From positions 1 through 5,914 of the forward strand of contig JACMRC010000319.1 of assembly GCA_014376655.1 (NCBI GenBank): a stretch of 5,914 nucleotides of DNA, in the 5' to 3' direction. This DNA is from Mucilaginibacter sp. (GTDB lineage Bacteria; Bacteroidota; Bacteroidia; Sphingobacteriales; Sphingobacteriaceae). The notes beneath the pieces are model-generated. The model was not told the origin of the DNA. It made no database searches and saw nothing but the letters and a program-made list of their open reading frames with translations. Positions within the stretch are counted from its first letter, which is position 1, and every line of letters begins with the position of its first letter. Made by a program: the position numbers and the translations under genes. Below are positions 1 through 5,841 of this stretch, piece by piece.

Positions 1-1
1 A

Positions 2-304
2 TCATTTGCCGGTGGTGCCTGGGCCGATGCTATCTATCATTCTTATAACATGATGATCAATTCGGCTAAAGCGTTATTATTAGACAAAGGCATAAACAGC
101 AGTACCCAAATTGGTATTATCCGCGAGTTTGATACACAGTATGTAGATACTAAAGAGTTTGATTTAAGCACCAGTTTTAATAGCCTTGTAACACAAATAA
201 ATCAAAACGAACCTTCTGAAGGATTTGCTGCAACTTATAAAGCTGCTGCTACCGAGTTTTTGGAAAGTGTGAAGGCGAAAAGAGAGGCAGTATTACAATC
301 ATGA
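2..304 (+). CDS. C-terminal end of a gene cut by the window edge; probable HEPN-like tail of a sulfite/nitrite reductase
   Basis: The reading frame is already open at base 2 and runs 100 codons to a TGA at 302-304. The ATG codons at 50 and 53 are internal methionines, not starts, because the frame continues upstream in good coding sequence. The visible part is alpha-helical and rich in Ala and Lys. An early segment (AWADAIYHSYNMMINSAKAL) has the look of a HEPN-domain helix, in which a tyrosine-containing helix is followed by an A-K-A-L-L run. No Fe-S or siroheme-binding cysteines are visible, so any catalytic domain must lie upstream. From memory, Bacteroidota sulfate-assimilation operons carry a sulfite/nitrite reductase with an added C-terminal HEPN-like region at this place, next to cobA. 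That would make it the siroheme enzyme reducing sulfite to sulfide. This is context-based inference. The stop overlaps the cobA start (ATGA), suggesting translational coupling. Confidence 0.6.
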   Translation, partial: SFAGGAWADAIYHSYNMMINSAKALLLDKGINSSTQIGIIREFDTQYVDTKEFDLSTSFNSLVTQINQNEPSEGFAATYKAAATEFLESVKAKREAVLQS

Positions 305-1065
305 GTATCGAACCAAAAATAACTTTAGTTGGTGCAGGCCCCGGTGATGCAGAGCTTATTACTTTAAAAGGTATTAAAGCATTACAAAGTGCGAATGTGG
401 TTTTATATGATGCTTTGGTAAATGAAGAGTTATTGGACTTTGCCCCAAATGCCGAAAAGATTTATGTCGGTAAACGTTCGGGCGAACACTCCTACTCCCA
501 GGATGCTGTAAATAAGCTTTTGGTTGATTATGCAATTAACTATGGCCACGTGGTACGTCTAAAAGGCGGCGATCCATTTGTGTTTGGCCGAGGTTATGAG
601 GAACTGGACTTTGCAGCAGCAAACAATATACCCGCAGTTGTGATCCCCGGCATTTCAAGTTCAATATGTGTTCCGGGCTTACAACATATACCCGTAACCC
701 ATCGTGGTTTAAGCGAGAGTTTTTGGGTAGTAACCGGCACAACATCAAACGGGCATATTTCAAACGATGTTTATGAAGCTGCACGCAGCAGGGCAACTGT
801 TGTTGTTTTAATGGGCTTGCACAAACTGGCCGAAATAGTTGAGATATTTAAGAAAGAAGACAAAAACAAACTACCTGTAGCTGTTATCCAAAACGGATCA
901 ACTCCGCAAGAGAAACTGGCTATTGGTATTGTAGATAACATAGTTGAAATTGTCAAGGAAAATGAAATTACATCGCCGGCTATTATAATTTTAGGCGAGG
1001 TTGTGGCATTACACCCATCATTTCAAGCACGTAGAAAGCTAAATGACGCTGTTAACCGGAAATAA
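301..1065 (+). CDS. cobA: Uroporphyrinogen-III C-methyltransferase (SUMT), siroheme branch
   Basis: This 254-residue cytosolic enzyme uses two SAM molecules to methylate uroporphyrinogen III at C2 and C7, giving precorrin-2. It is a single-domain tetrapyrrole methylase of normal length. Visible signatures are the N-terminal glycine loop VGAGPGD (residues 10-16) followed by LIT, VVLYDALV (33-40), the SAM-binding VRLKGGDPFVFGRG (85-98), the PGISSS stretch, and IPVTHRG before the WVVTGT strand. The ATG at 301 overlaps the TGA of the preceding gene in an ATGA junction. A purine-rich AGAGAGG lies 13 bases upstream (281-287), rather far for a Shine-Dalgarno, so coupling probably matters more. The neighbours (a probable siroheme-dependent reductase upstream, precorrin-2 dehydrogenase/ferrochelatase downstream, then cysHDN) point to siroheme rather than cobalamin. 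Together with the N-terminal half of the next protein it equals a split version of enterobacterial CysG. Confidence 0.96.
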   Translation: MSIEPKITLVGAGPGDAELITLKGIKALQSANVVLYDALVNEELLDFAPNAEKIYVGKRSGEHSYSQDAVNKLLVDYAINYGHVVRLKGGDPFVFGRGYEELDFAAANNIPAVVIPGISSSICVPGLQHIPVTHRGLSESFWVVTGTTSNGHISNDVYEAARSRATVVVLMGLHKLAEIVEIFKKEDKNKLPVAVIQNGSTPQEKLAIGIVDNIVEIVKENEITSPAIIILGEVVALHPSFQARRKLNDAVNRK

Positions 1066-2548
1066 TGAACTAACTACAGTTCAAGACGAAAAAACGGGCA
1101 GCAACCAACTGTTCCCGGTTTTTTTAAAACTGAATGAATTACATACCGTGCTTATTGGTGCAGGTAATGTTGGGTTAGAAAAGCTAACTGCAATTTTGCA
1201 TAACAGCAATGATGCAAGGGTTACTGTTATTGCTAAAAATGTTATAAAAGCTGTCAAGGACCTGGCAATAACCTACCCAACTATTAGCATTATTGAGAAA
1301 TCATTTGACGACAGTGATCTTGATATCGCAGACCTTGTTATTGCAGCCACAGACGATTCGGTATTAAATACTTATATAAGGGATTCTGCACATCAGCGTA
1401 AGCTTTTAATTAATGTAGCTGATAAACCTGATCTTTGCGATTTCTACCTGGGGTCTATAGTAAAAAAGGGCGATCTTAAAATTGGTATTTCAACAAATGG
1501 CAAATCGCCAACAATAGCTAAACGACTTAAAGAGGTTTTAAACGAAAGCCTGCCCGCAGACCTGCATATAACTTTACAACAAATGAGTGATCTGAGAAAC
1601 TCATTAAGCGGTGATTTTACCTACAAGGTTAAAAAACTAAATGAAGTTACATCAGTATTGGTTGAGCAAAAAGTAGAGCGCAAAAATCTTAAATGGCTAA
1701 TATGGCTTTCTATAGTGTTTTCGTTAACTGTTGCTGTCACAGCACTTTGGTTTAATGAGCCTGCATTTAGAACGTATGCACGGGAGATAGATCCGGCCTT
1801 TTATTATTTCCTGGGTGCCGGTTTTCTGTTTGCATTAATTGATGGTGCTATAGGCATGTCGTACGGAGTAACGTCTACAACATTTTCATTATCAATGGGC
1901 ATCCCTCCTGCTTCGGCAAGTATGGGTGTTCACTTATCAGAAATTTTAAGCAATGGCATTGCCGGCTGGATGCATTACCGCATGGGTAACGTTAACTGGA
2001 AATTGTTTAAACTATTATTAATACCAGGTATCATCGGCGCGGTGTTAGGCGCATATCTGCTGTCATCATTAGAGCATTATAGTCAATATTCTAAACCGTT
2101 TGTATCATTATACACGCTAATTTTGGGTATAGTTATATTTACTAAAGCACTAAACCTAAAACGTAAAAGAACCGGCGATAAAATTAAAAAGATTTCTCTT
2201 TTAGGTTTTGGTGGCGGTTTTATTGATGCTGTTGGCGGCGGTGGCTGGGGTTCTATTGTGCTTTCATCACTAATTGCCGGTGGCAGACACCCGCGCTTTT
2301 CGTTAGGTACTGTGAAGCTTTCAAGATTCTTCATTGCCTTAATGAGTTCTATCACTTTTATCACCATGTTAAGCAGTTCGCATTGGGAGGCTGTGGCAGG
2401 TTTGGTTTTCGGTAGCGCGTTAGCATCGCCTATAGCAGCTAAAATATCTAATAAAATATCAACCAAAGCTATAATGATTTCAGTAGGTATAATTGTCATA
2501 CTAATAAGTCTGAAAAGCATTATTACCTTTGTAGGCAAAATAATATAA
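1043..2548 (+). CDS. Fusion protein: siroheme synthase (precorrin-2 dehydrogenase/ferrochelatase) domain plus TSUP (TauE/SafE) membrane transporter domain
   Basis: A 501-residue two-part protein. Residues 23-210 resemble the NAD-binding and dimerisation parts of CysG/Met8. They include the Rossmann loop IGAGNVGLEKL (38-48), VTVIA (60-64), DLVIAATDD (97-105), INVADKPDLCDF (123-134) and GISTNGKSP (148-156). Asp127 aligns with the catalytic Asp104 of Salmonella CysG, and Thr151 stands where that enzyme has Ser128. This half should oxidise precorrin-2 with NAD and insert iron. From residue 217 onward the protein is hydrophobic: a first segment at 217-237, then about seven to eight more to residue 497. 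Glycine-rich repeats of TSUP type occur at LIDGAIGMSYG (265-275) and GGGFIDAVGGGGWG (390-403). The siroheme half would face the cytosol. Substrate is unknown; sulfate uptake or sulfite movement fits the operon. The ATG at 1043 overlaps cobA by 23 bases; no other ATG, GTG or TTG precedes the Rossmann motif in frame. Domain calls are firm, transport direction is not. Confidence 0.92.
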   Translation: MTLLTGNNELTTVQDEKTGSNQLFPVFLKLNELHTVLIGAGNVGLEKLTAILHNSNDARVTVIAKNVIKAVKDLAITYPTISIIEKSFDDSDLDIADLVIAATDDSVLNTYIRDSAHQRKLLINVADKPDLCDFYLGSIVKKGDLKIGISTNGKSPTIAKRLKEVLNESLPADLHITLQQMSDLRNSLSGDFTYKVKKLNEVTSVLVEQKVERKNLKWLIWLSIVFSLTVAVTALWFNEPAFRTYAREIDPAFYYFLGAGFLFALIDGAIGMSYGVTSTTFSLSMGIPPASASMGVHLSEILSNGIAGWMHYRMGNVNWKLFKLLLIPGIIGAVLGAYLLSSLEHYSQYSKPFVSLYTLILGIVIFTKALNLKRKRTGDKIKKISLLGFGGGFIDAVGGGGWGSIVLSSLIAGGRHPRFSLGTVKLSRFFIALMSSITFITMLSSSHWEAVAGLVFGSALASPIAAKISNKISTKAIMISVGIIVILISLKSIITFVGKII

Positions 2549-3264
2549 TGAGTACACAGGCAGAAAATATAAAGCAATTAACCGCCGGACTTGATCCGGT
2601 AGCGGCTTTAACTAAGCTGGCCGAACATTTTCCGGGTGAGATAGTTTTTTCTACAAGCTTCGGTTGGGAAGATCAGGCTATAACGCATATGATCTTTACC
2701 AATAACCTACCCATTAAAGTTTTTACTTTAGAAACTGGCCGTATATTTCCGGAGACATACTATGTATGGAACCGTACCATGGAAATATTTGGCAAGCCTA
2801 TTCACGCTTATTATCCGCAGCATGAACCATTGGAGAAAATGCTTAACGAGAAAGGCCCAAGCAGCTTTTATGAGTCGGTAGATAACAGGAAGGAATGCTG
2901 TGGGATCCGTAAGGTTGAGCCATTAAACCGCGCTTTAGCGGGTAATAAGTGCTGGATAACCGGGATCCGTGCAGAGCAATCTGTAAATCGTCATGATATG
3001 CATAATGTAGAATGGGACGAACCGCATAACCTGGTTAAGTTTCACCCTATTTTCGACTGGACATTAGAAGACGTAAAAGCATATATAAAACAATATAATA
3101 TACCTTATAATACCTTACATGACCGCGGTTTCCCAAGCATTGGGTGCCAGCCATGTACCAGGGCGATTAGAGAAGGCGAAGATTTTAGGGCAGGCCGTTG
3201 GTGGTGGGAAGACCAATCAAAAAAAGAATGCGGCCTGCACGAATTAATAATTGATAACAAATAG
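2548..3264 (+). CDS. cysH: Assimilatory adenylyl-sulfate (APS) reductase, Fe-S type CysH
   Basis: A 238-residue PAPS/APS reductase family protein that reduces activated sulfate to sulfite using thioredoxin or glutaredoxin. Motifs in order are the modified PP-loop STSFGWEDQ (35-43), TLETGRIFPETY (60-71), KECCGIRK (115-122), ITGIRAEQSVNR (137-148), GCQPCTR (199-205) and the C-terminal ECGLH (227-231). The Cys117-Cys118 pair and Cys200-x-x-Cys203 are the four ligands of the [4Fe-4S] cluster typical of APS-using enzymes and absent from enterobacterial PAPS reductases. Cys228 is the catalytic cysteine that forms the thiosulfonate intermediate. The substrate is therefore most likely APS, which agrees with the lack of an APS kinase in the window and of a CysC domain on CysN. 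The start ATG shares its A with the TAA of the preceding gene (TAATG), so coupled translation is likely. An annotation pipeline may call it phosphoadenylyl-sulfate reductase. Confidence 0.96.
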   Translation: MSTQAENIKQLTAGLDPVAALTKLAEHFPGEIVFSTSFGWEDQAITHMIFTNNLPIKVFTLETGRIFPETYYVWNRTMEIFGKPIHAYYPQHEPLEKMLNEKGPSSFYESVDNRKECCGIRKVEPLNRALAGNKCWITGIRAEQSVNRHDMHNVEWDEPHNLVKFHPIFDWTLEDVKAYIKQYNIPYNTLHDRGFPSIGCQPCTRAIREGEDFRAGRWWWEDQSKKECGLHELIIDNK

Positions 3265-3268
3265 AGTA

Positions 3269-3340
3269 ATTATTGAAATAATGGATTATTGAGTTATAGA
3301 TTTAAAAATCACTCACTCATTCACTCATTCAATAACTCAC
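3269..3340 (+). repeat. Short intergenic repeat element between cysH and cysD (tandem CACTCATT units, inverted ends)
   Basis: The 87-base gap is low-complexity. ATTATTGA occurs at 3269-3276 and again at 3285-3292. CACTCATT is repeated directly at 3314-3321 and 3322-3329, preceded by a partial CACT at 3310-3313. TGAGTTAT (3290-3297) is the exact inverse of ATAACTCA (3332-3339), so the region can fold back with a 34-base loop, inside which GATTT/AAATC (3299-3310) is also self-complementary. I recall CACTCATT-type runs recurring between genes in Sphingobacteriaceae genomes; this cannot be confirmed from one window. There is no T-tract, so it does not look like a terminator. Confidence 0.6.
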
Positions 3341-3351
3341 TAATTAAACAC

Positions 3352-4260
3352 ATGAGTAAACACAACCAACTGGACTATTTAGACGAGCTTGAAGCAGAAG
3401 CGATACACATTCTGCGTGAGGTAGCCGGCCAGTTTGAGCGCCCAGCGCTTCTATTTTCGGGAGGTAAGGATTCTATTACACTGGTACGTTTGGCCGAGAA
3501 GGCCTTCCGTCCGGGTAAGTTTCCGTTCCCATTGGTACATATTGATACCGGGCATAACTTTATAGAAACTATAGAGTACCGCGATGCTATGGTGAAACGC
3601 TTAGGCGAGAAACTAATAGTGGGCCACGTACAAGATTCGATAGACCAAGGCAAGGTTGTTGAGCAAAAGGGCAAAAACGCAAGTCGTAACGCCTTACAAA
3701 CTGTAACCCTGCTTGATACCATTGCCGAGCATAAGTTTGATGCCTGCATAGGCGGTGCCCGTCGTGATGAGGAGAAGGCCCGTGCTAAAGAACGCATCTT
3801 CTCTGTACGTGACGAGTTTGGCCAATGGGACCCCAAACGCCAGCGCCCTGAACTTTGGAACATCTATAACGGTAAGATTCATAAAGGCGAGAACGTTCGC
3901 GTATTCCCTATCAGCAACTGGACCGAGTTAGACGTTTGGAACTACATCCGCAGAGAGAAGATTGACCTGCCAACAATATACTTCGCGCATGAGCGTGATA
4001 CTATTGTGCGCAATGGGCAGCTAATGGCGGCCTCTCCTGTGTTAAACATGGATGAGGAGGACGTGATCACCCGTCGAACAGTTCGTTTCCGTACTGTGGG
4101 CGATATGACCTGTACAGCTGCAGTATCATCTGACGCATTTTTAATTGACGACATTATTGACGAGATAAGCGCTTCAAAAATAAGCGAACGTGGCGCACGC
4201 ATGGATGATAAAGTATCAGAAGCTGCAATGGAAGACCGTAAGAAGGGCGGCTACTTTTAG
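3352..4260 (+). CDS. cysD: Sulfate adenylyltransferase (ATP sulfurylase) small subunit
   Basis: A 302-residue catalytic subunit of ATP sulfurylase. With CysN it makes APS and pyrophosphate from ATP and sulfate. It is an adenine-nucleotide alpha-hydrolase (PP-loop) protein. Visible motifs are the loop SGGKDS (36-41; E. coli has SIGKDS), PLVHIDTGHNF (60-70), GGARRDEEKARAKERIFS (134-151), the DPKRQRPELW segment, VFPISNWTELDVW, RFRTVGDMTCTAAV and the family's C-terminal GGYF. The chosen ATG at 3352 gives the same length as E. coli CysD, and the LEAEAIHILREVA helix begins at the expected place. An in-frame TTG at 3289 would add 21 residues, but these only translate the intergenic repeat (many His, Ser, Asn, Leu, Ile) and should be rejected. 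No Shine-Dalgarno is visible; the leader is A-rich (AATTAAACAC), as is common in Bacteroidota. Unlike the upstream junctions, it is not overlapped by the preceding gene. Confidence 0.97.
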   Translation: MSKHNQLDYLDELEAEAIHILREVAGQFERPALLFSGGKDSITLVRLAEKAFRPGKFPFPLVHIDTGHNFIETIEYRDAMVKRLGEKLIVGHVQDSIDQGKVVEQKGKNASRNALQTVTLLDTIAEHKFDACIGGARRDEEKARAKERIFSVRDEFGQWDPKRQRPELWNIYNGKIHKGENVRVFPISNWTELDVWNYIRREKIDLPTIYFAHERDTIVRNGQLMAASPVLNMDEEDVITRRTVRFRTVGDMTCTAAVSSDAFLIDDIIDEISASKISERGARMDDKVSEAAMEDRKKGGYF

Positions 4261-4350
4261 CCCACTAACCCCCTAAAGGGGAACAATAGTTAACAGATAT
4301 AATTACAAATAAGATATTAAAGTCTCACCTTTAGGGGAGATTTAGAGGGG
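4261..4350 (+). repeat. Palindromic intergenic repeat pair between cysD and cysN (CCCCTAAAGG / CCTTTAGGGG)
   Basis: The 93-base gap is bounded by two related sequences in opposite orientation. The left arm, just after the cysD stop, contains CCCCTAAAGG at 4270-4279 (itself within a CCCC-TAAA-GGGG palindrome). The right arm contains the exact inverse CCTTTAGGGG at 4328-4337, followed by GATTTAGAGGGG up to 4350. The 48 bases between are AT-rich and unremarkable. The similarity continues imperfectly past the 10-base cores, so the gap looks like one unit with terminal inverted repeats or two repeat copies facing each other. From memory, CCCCTAAAGGGG-type repeats are frequent between genes of Pedobacter and Mucilaginibacter. 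The right arm ends three bases before the cysN start, and its GAGGGG (4345-4350) is the only Shine-Dalgarno-like sequence there. Confidence 0.75.
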
Positions 4351-4353
4351 AAA

Positions 4354-5604
4354 ATGGATATACTTAAATTTATAACAGCAGGCAGTGTCGATGATGGTAA
4401 AAGTACCCTTATTGGTAGATTACTATACGATAGCGACTCTATCCTTGCCGACCAACTTGAAGCACTACACTCATCAAACCGTAAGAATGACGACGGTAGC
4501 ATTGACCTTGCCATATTAACCGACGGCCTTAAAGCCGAGCGCGAGCAGGGAATCACTATTGATGTTGCTTACAAGTACTTCCAGACCGAGAAGCGTAAGT
4601 TCATTATAGCCGATACCCCGGGGCATATCCAGTATACCCGTAACATGGTAACCGGTGCCTCGAACGCTAATTTGGCTATTATATTGATAGATGCCCGTAA
4701 AGGCGTTATCGAGCAAACCATCCGTCACTCCTATTTAGTGTCGTTGTTGGGCATACAGCAGGTTGTTGTGTGTATCAACAAGATGGATATGGTTGATTAT
4801 AGCGAAGAGGTTTATAACAGCATACTAAAAGACTACAACGCTTTAGCCGTCAAGGTTGGCTTAAAGAACGTACACCCAATACCCGTGAGCGCGCTTAAAG
4901 GCGATAACGTGGTTAACGATACCATTAACATGGATTGGTACAAAGGCGAAAGCCTGCTGCACTTCCTGGAAGGTATCGACGTATCGTTTGATAACAGTAC
5001 AGAGCATGCGCGTTTCCCGGTGCAATGGGTGATACGCCCGCAAACCAAGGAACTGCACGACTACCGTGGCTATGCCGGTCGTGTATCGTCAGGATCGTTT
5101 AAAGTGAATGATAAGGTTACGGTATTACCATCTGGCTTTACATCTACCATTACCAAGATAGAGGTATTAGACAAGGAGCCTGCCGAAGCAGTAGCCGGGA
5201 TGTCTGTAACCATGCACTTAAAGGACGAGATAGATATCAGTCGTGGCGACTTGTTGGTTAACAGCAGCTACCAGCCGCAGGTGTCGCAACTAATTGAGGC
5301 CGATCTGTGCTGGATGGATACCCGCGCTTTGGATACCAGCCACACCTACTTTATACAGCATAACAGCAAGGTAACCCGCTGCAAGATCCAGGAGACTTTA
5401 TATAAGGTTAACATCAACACGTTAGAGAAAGAACAAAGCGAAGACTTCAAACTTAACGACATAGGCCGCATCATCATCAAGACTGCCGACCCATTAGCGT
5501 TCGACCGTTATGAGGATAACAAGGCTAATGGTGGCGCTATTATTATTGATAGCCGTACCAACCTAACCGTCGGCGCGGTAATGCTGCGCTCGGTGGCTGA
5601 TTAA
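4354..5604 (+). CDS. cysN: Sulfate adenylyltransferase large subunit, regulatory GTPase
   Basis: A 416-residue EF-Tu-like GTPase that couples GTP hydrolysis to APS synthesis by CysD. All GTPase boxes are present: G1 GSVDDGKS (10-17), G2 around GITID with Thr68, G3 DTPGH (87-91), G4 NKMD (142-145) and G5 VSALKGDN (178-185). Beta-barrel domains II and III follow from about residue 220 (PVQWVIRPQ, RGYAGRVSSGSFKVND, GMSVTMHLKDEIDISRGDLL). It ends at GAVMLRSVAD with no APS-kinase extension, so it is not a CysNC fusion. It lacks the roughly 25-residue N-terminal extension of E. coli CysN, but the start is well placed before G1, and a short form fits Bacteroidota. The start codon lies three bases after an intergenic repeat whose GAGGGG may act as ribosome-binding site, at unusually tight spacing. 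It is the last gene before the terminator. Confidence 0.97.
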   Translation: MDILKFITAGSVDDGKSTLIGRLLYDSDSILADQLEALHSSNRKNDDGSIDLAILTDGLKAEREQGITIDVAYKYFQTEKRKFIIADTPGHIQYTRNMVTGASNANLAIILIDARKGVIEQTIRHSYLVSLLGIQQVVVCINKMDMVDYSEEVYNSILKDYNALAVKVGLKNVHPIPVSALKGDNVVNDTINMDWYKGESLLHFLEGIDVSFDNSTEHARFPVQWVIRPQTKELHDYRGYAGRVSSGSFKVNDKVTVLPSGFTSTITKIEVLDKEPAEAVAGMSVTMHLKDEIDISRGDLLVNSSYQPQVSQLIEADLCWMDTRALDTSHTYFIQHNSKVTRCKIQETLYKVNINTLEKEQSEDFKLNDIGRIIIKTADPLAFDRYEDNKANGGAIIIDSRTNLTVGAVMLRSVAD

Positions 5605-5628
5605 TTTTAAAGACTTGTTAAGCTATAT

Positions 5629-5662
5629 AAAGGCGGCCCGGTAAATCGGGTCGCTTTTTTTT
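5629..5662 (+). terminator. Rho-independent terminator of the sulfate assimilation operon
   Basis: GCGGCCCG (5633-5640) pairs with CGGGTCGC (5647-5654) as an 8-bp GC-rich stem with one G-T wobble and a six-base loop (GTAAAT). It is followed directly by eight T residues (5655-5662). The AAAG before the stem can pair with the first T residues and lengthen it. It lies 24-28 bases after the cysN stop and on the coding strand, so it ends the operon. In the reverse direction the run after the stem is only CTTT then TATA, so bidirectional action is weak. Confidence 0.92.
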
Positions 5663-5691
5663 GTGTTTGCTAATGGTTCTACAGTAGTTCA

Positions 5692-5787
5692 ACACATCTT
5701 AACACACTAATTCACGCTTTTTCACATCATTATCACACTATATCACGCGATATCACAGCATTATCACACAGATTCACACGATATTAC
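5692..5787 (+). repeat. Helically phased direct-repeat array of WTCAC units (period about 10.3 bases)
   Basis: TCAC occurs on the top strand at 5712, 5722, 5733, 5743, 5753, 5764 and 5774, with a degenerate TTAC at 5784 and degenerate ACAC units at 5692 and 5702. Successive spacings are 10, 10, 10, 11, 10, 10, 11, 10 and 10 bases, averaging about 10.2. The base before TCAC is always A or T, the base after is a purine, and most units end in AT, giving a rough consensus WTCACRCNAT. GTGA is absent from the top strand here, so all units point the same way. Spacing that alternates 10 and 11 is not a multiple of three, which argues against coding. The period matches the DNA helical turn, so the same bases would lie on one face of the helix. 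It may be a cooperative protein-binding array or a subterminal repeat of a mobile element; the function is unknown. Confidence 0.8.
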
Positions 5788-5841
5788 AGGAATATTTTTC
5801 TATATAACTACCTGTAAACTAATACATTACTTAAAAATATT
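5784..5841 (+). repeat. Two interleaved inverted repeats following the TCAC array
   Basis: TTACAGG (5784-5790) is the exact inverse of CCTGTAA (5811-5817). AATATTTTT (5791-5799) is the exact inverse of AAAAATATT (5833-5841). The arms occur in the order A, B, A', B', so both cannot form as nested hairpins; as RNA they have pseudoknot order, though with no base between arms A and B the full stems could hardly form together. As DNA, each could be an operator-like dyad or a switchable pair of alternative hairpins. The second pair is pure AT and could be chance. Confidence 0.5.

Noticed and set aside
1065..1073. TAATG junction at the cobA stop as the start of the siroheme synthase gene
   Set aside because: That ATG is in a different frame and is followed by a stop after one further codon.
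2083..2577. 164-codon open frame on the minus strand across the TSUP domain and cysH start
   Set aside because: It lies opposite a well-supported membrane-protein gene; its proline- and isoleucine-rich translation mirrors that gene and resembles no family I know.
3299..3310. GATTTAAAAATC hairpin as a terminator between cysH and cysD
   Set aside because: The stem is AT-only and five bases with a two-base loop, and no T-tract follows.
3289..3351. N-terminal extension of cysD from TTG at 3289
   Set aside because: It encodes only the low-complexity intergenic repeat, and the ATG at 3352 gives the normal family length and N-terminus.
3375..3863. 162-codon open frame on the minus strand inside cysD
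   Set aside because: It is a serine- and arginine-rich antisense shadow of the conserved CysD coding sequence.
4354..5604. CysN as a truncated CysNC fusion
   Set aside because: All GTPase and beta-barrel elements are present with a natural C-terminus, followed closely by a terminator; nothing resembling an APS kinase remnant follows the stop.
5692..5787. TCAC array as a CRISPR array
   Set aside because: Units are about 10 bases, with no 20-40 base repeats and no spacers; the period is too short.
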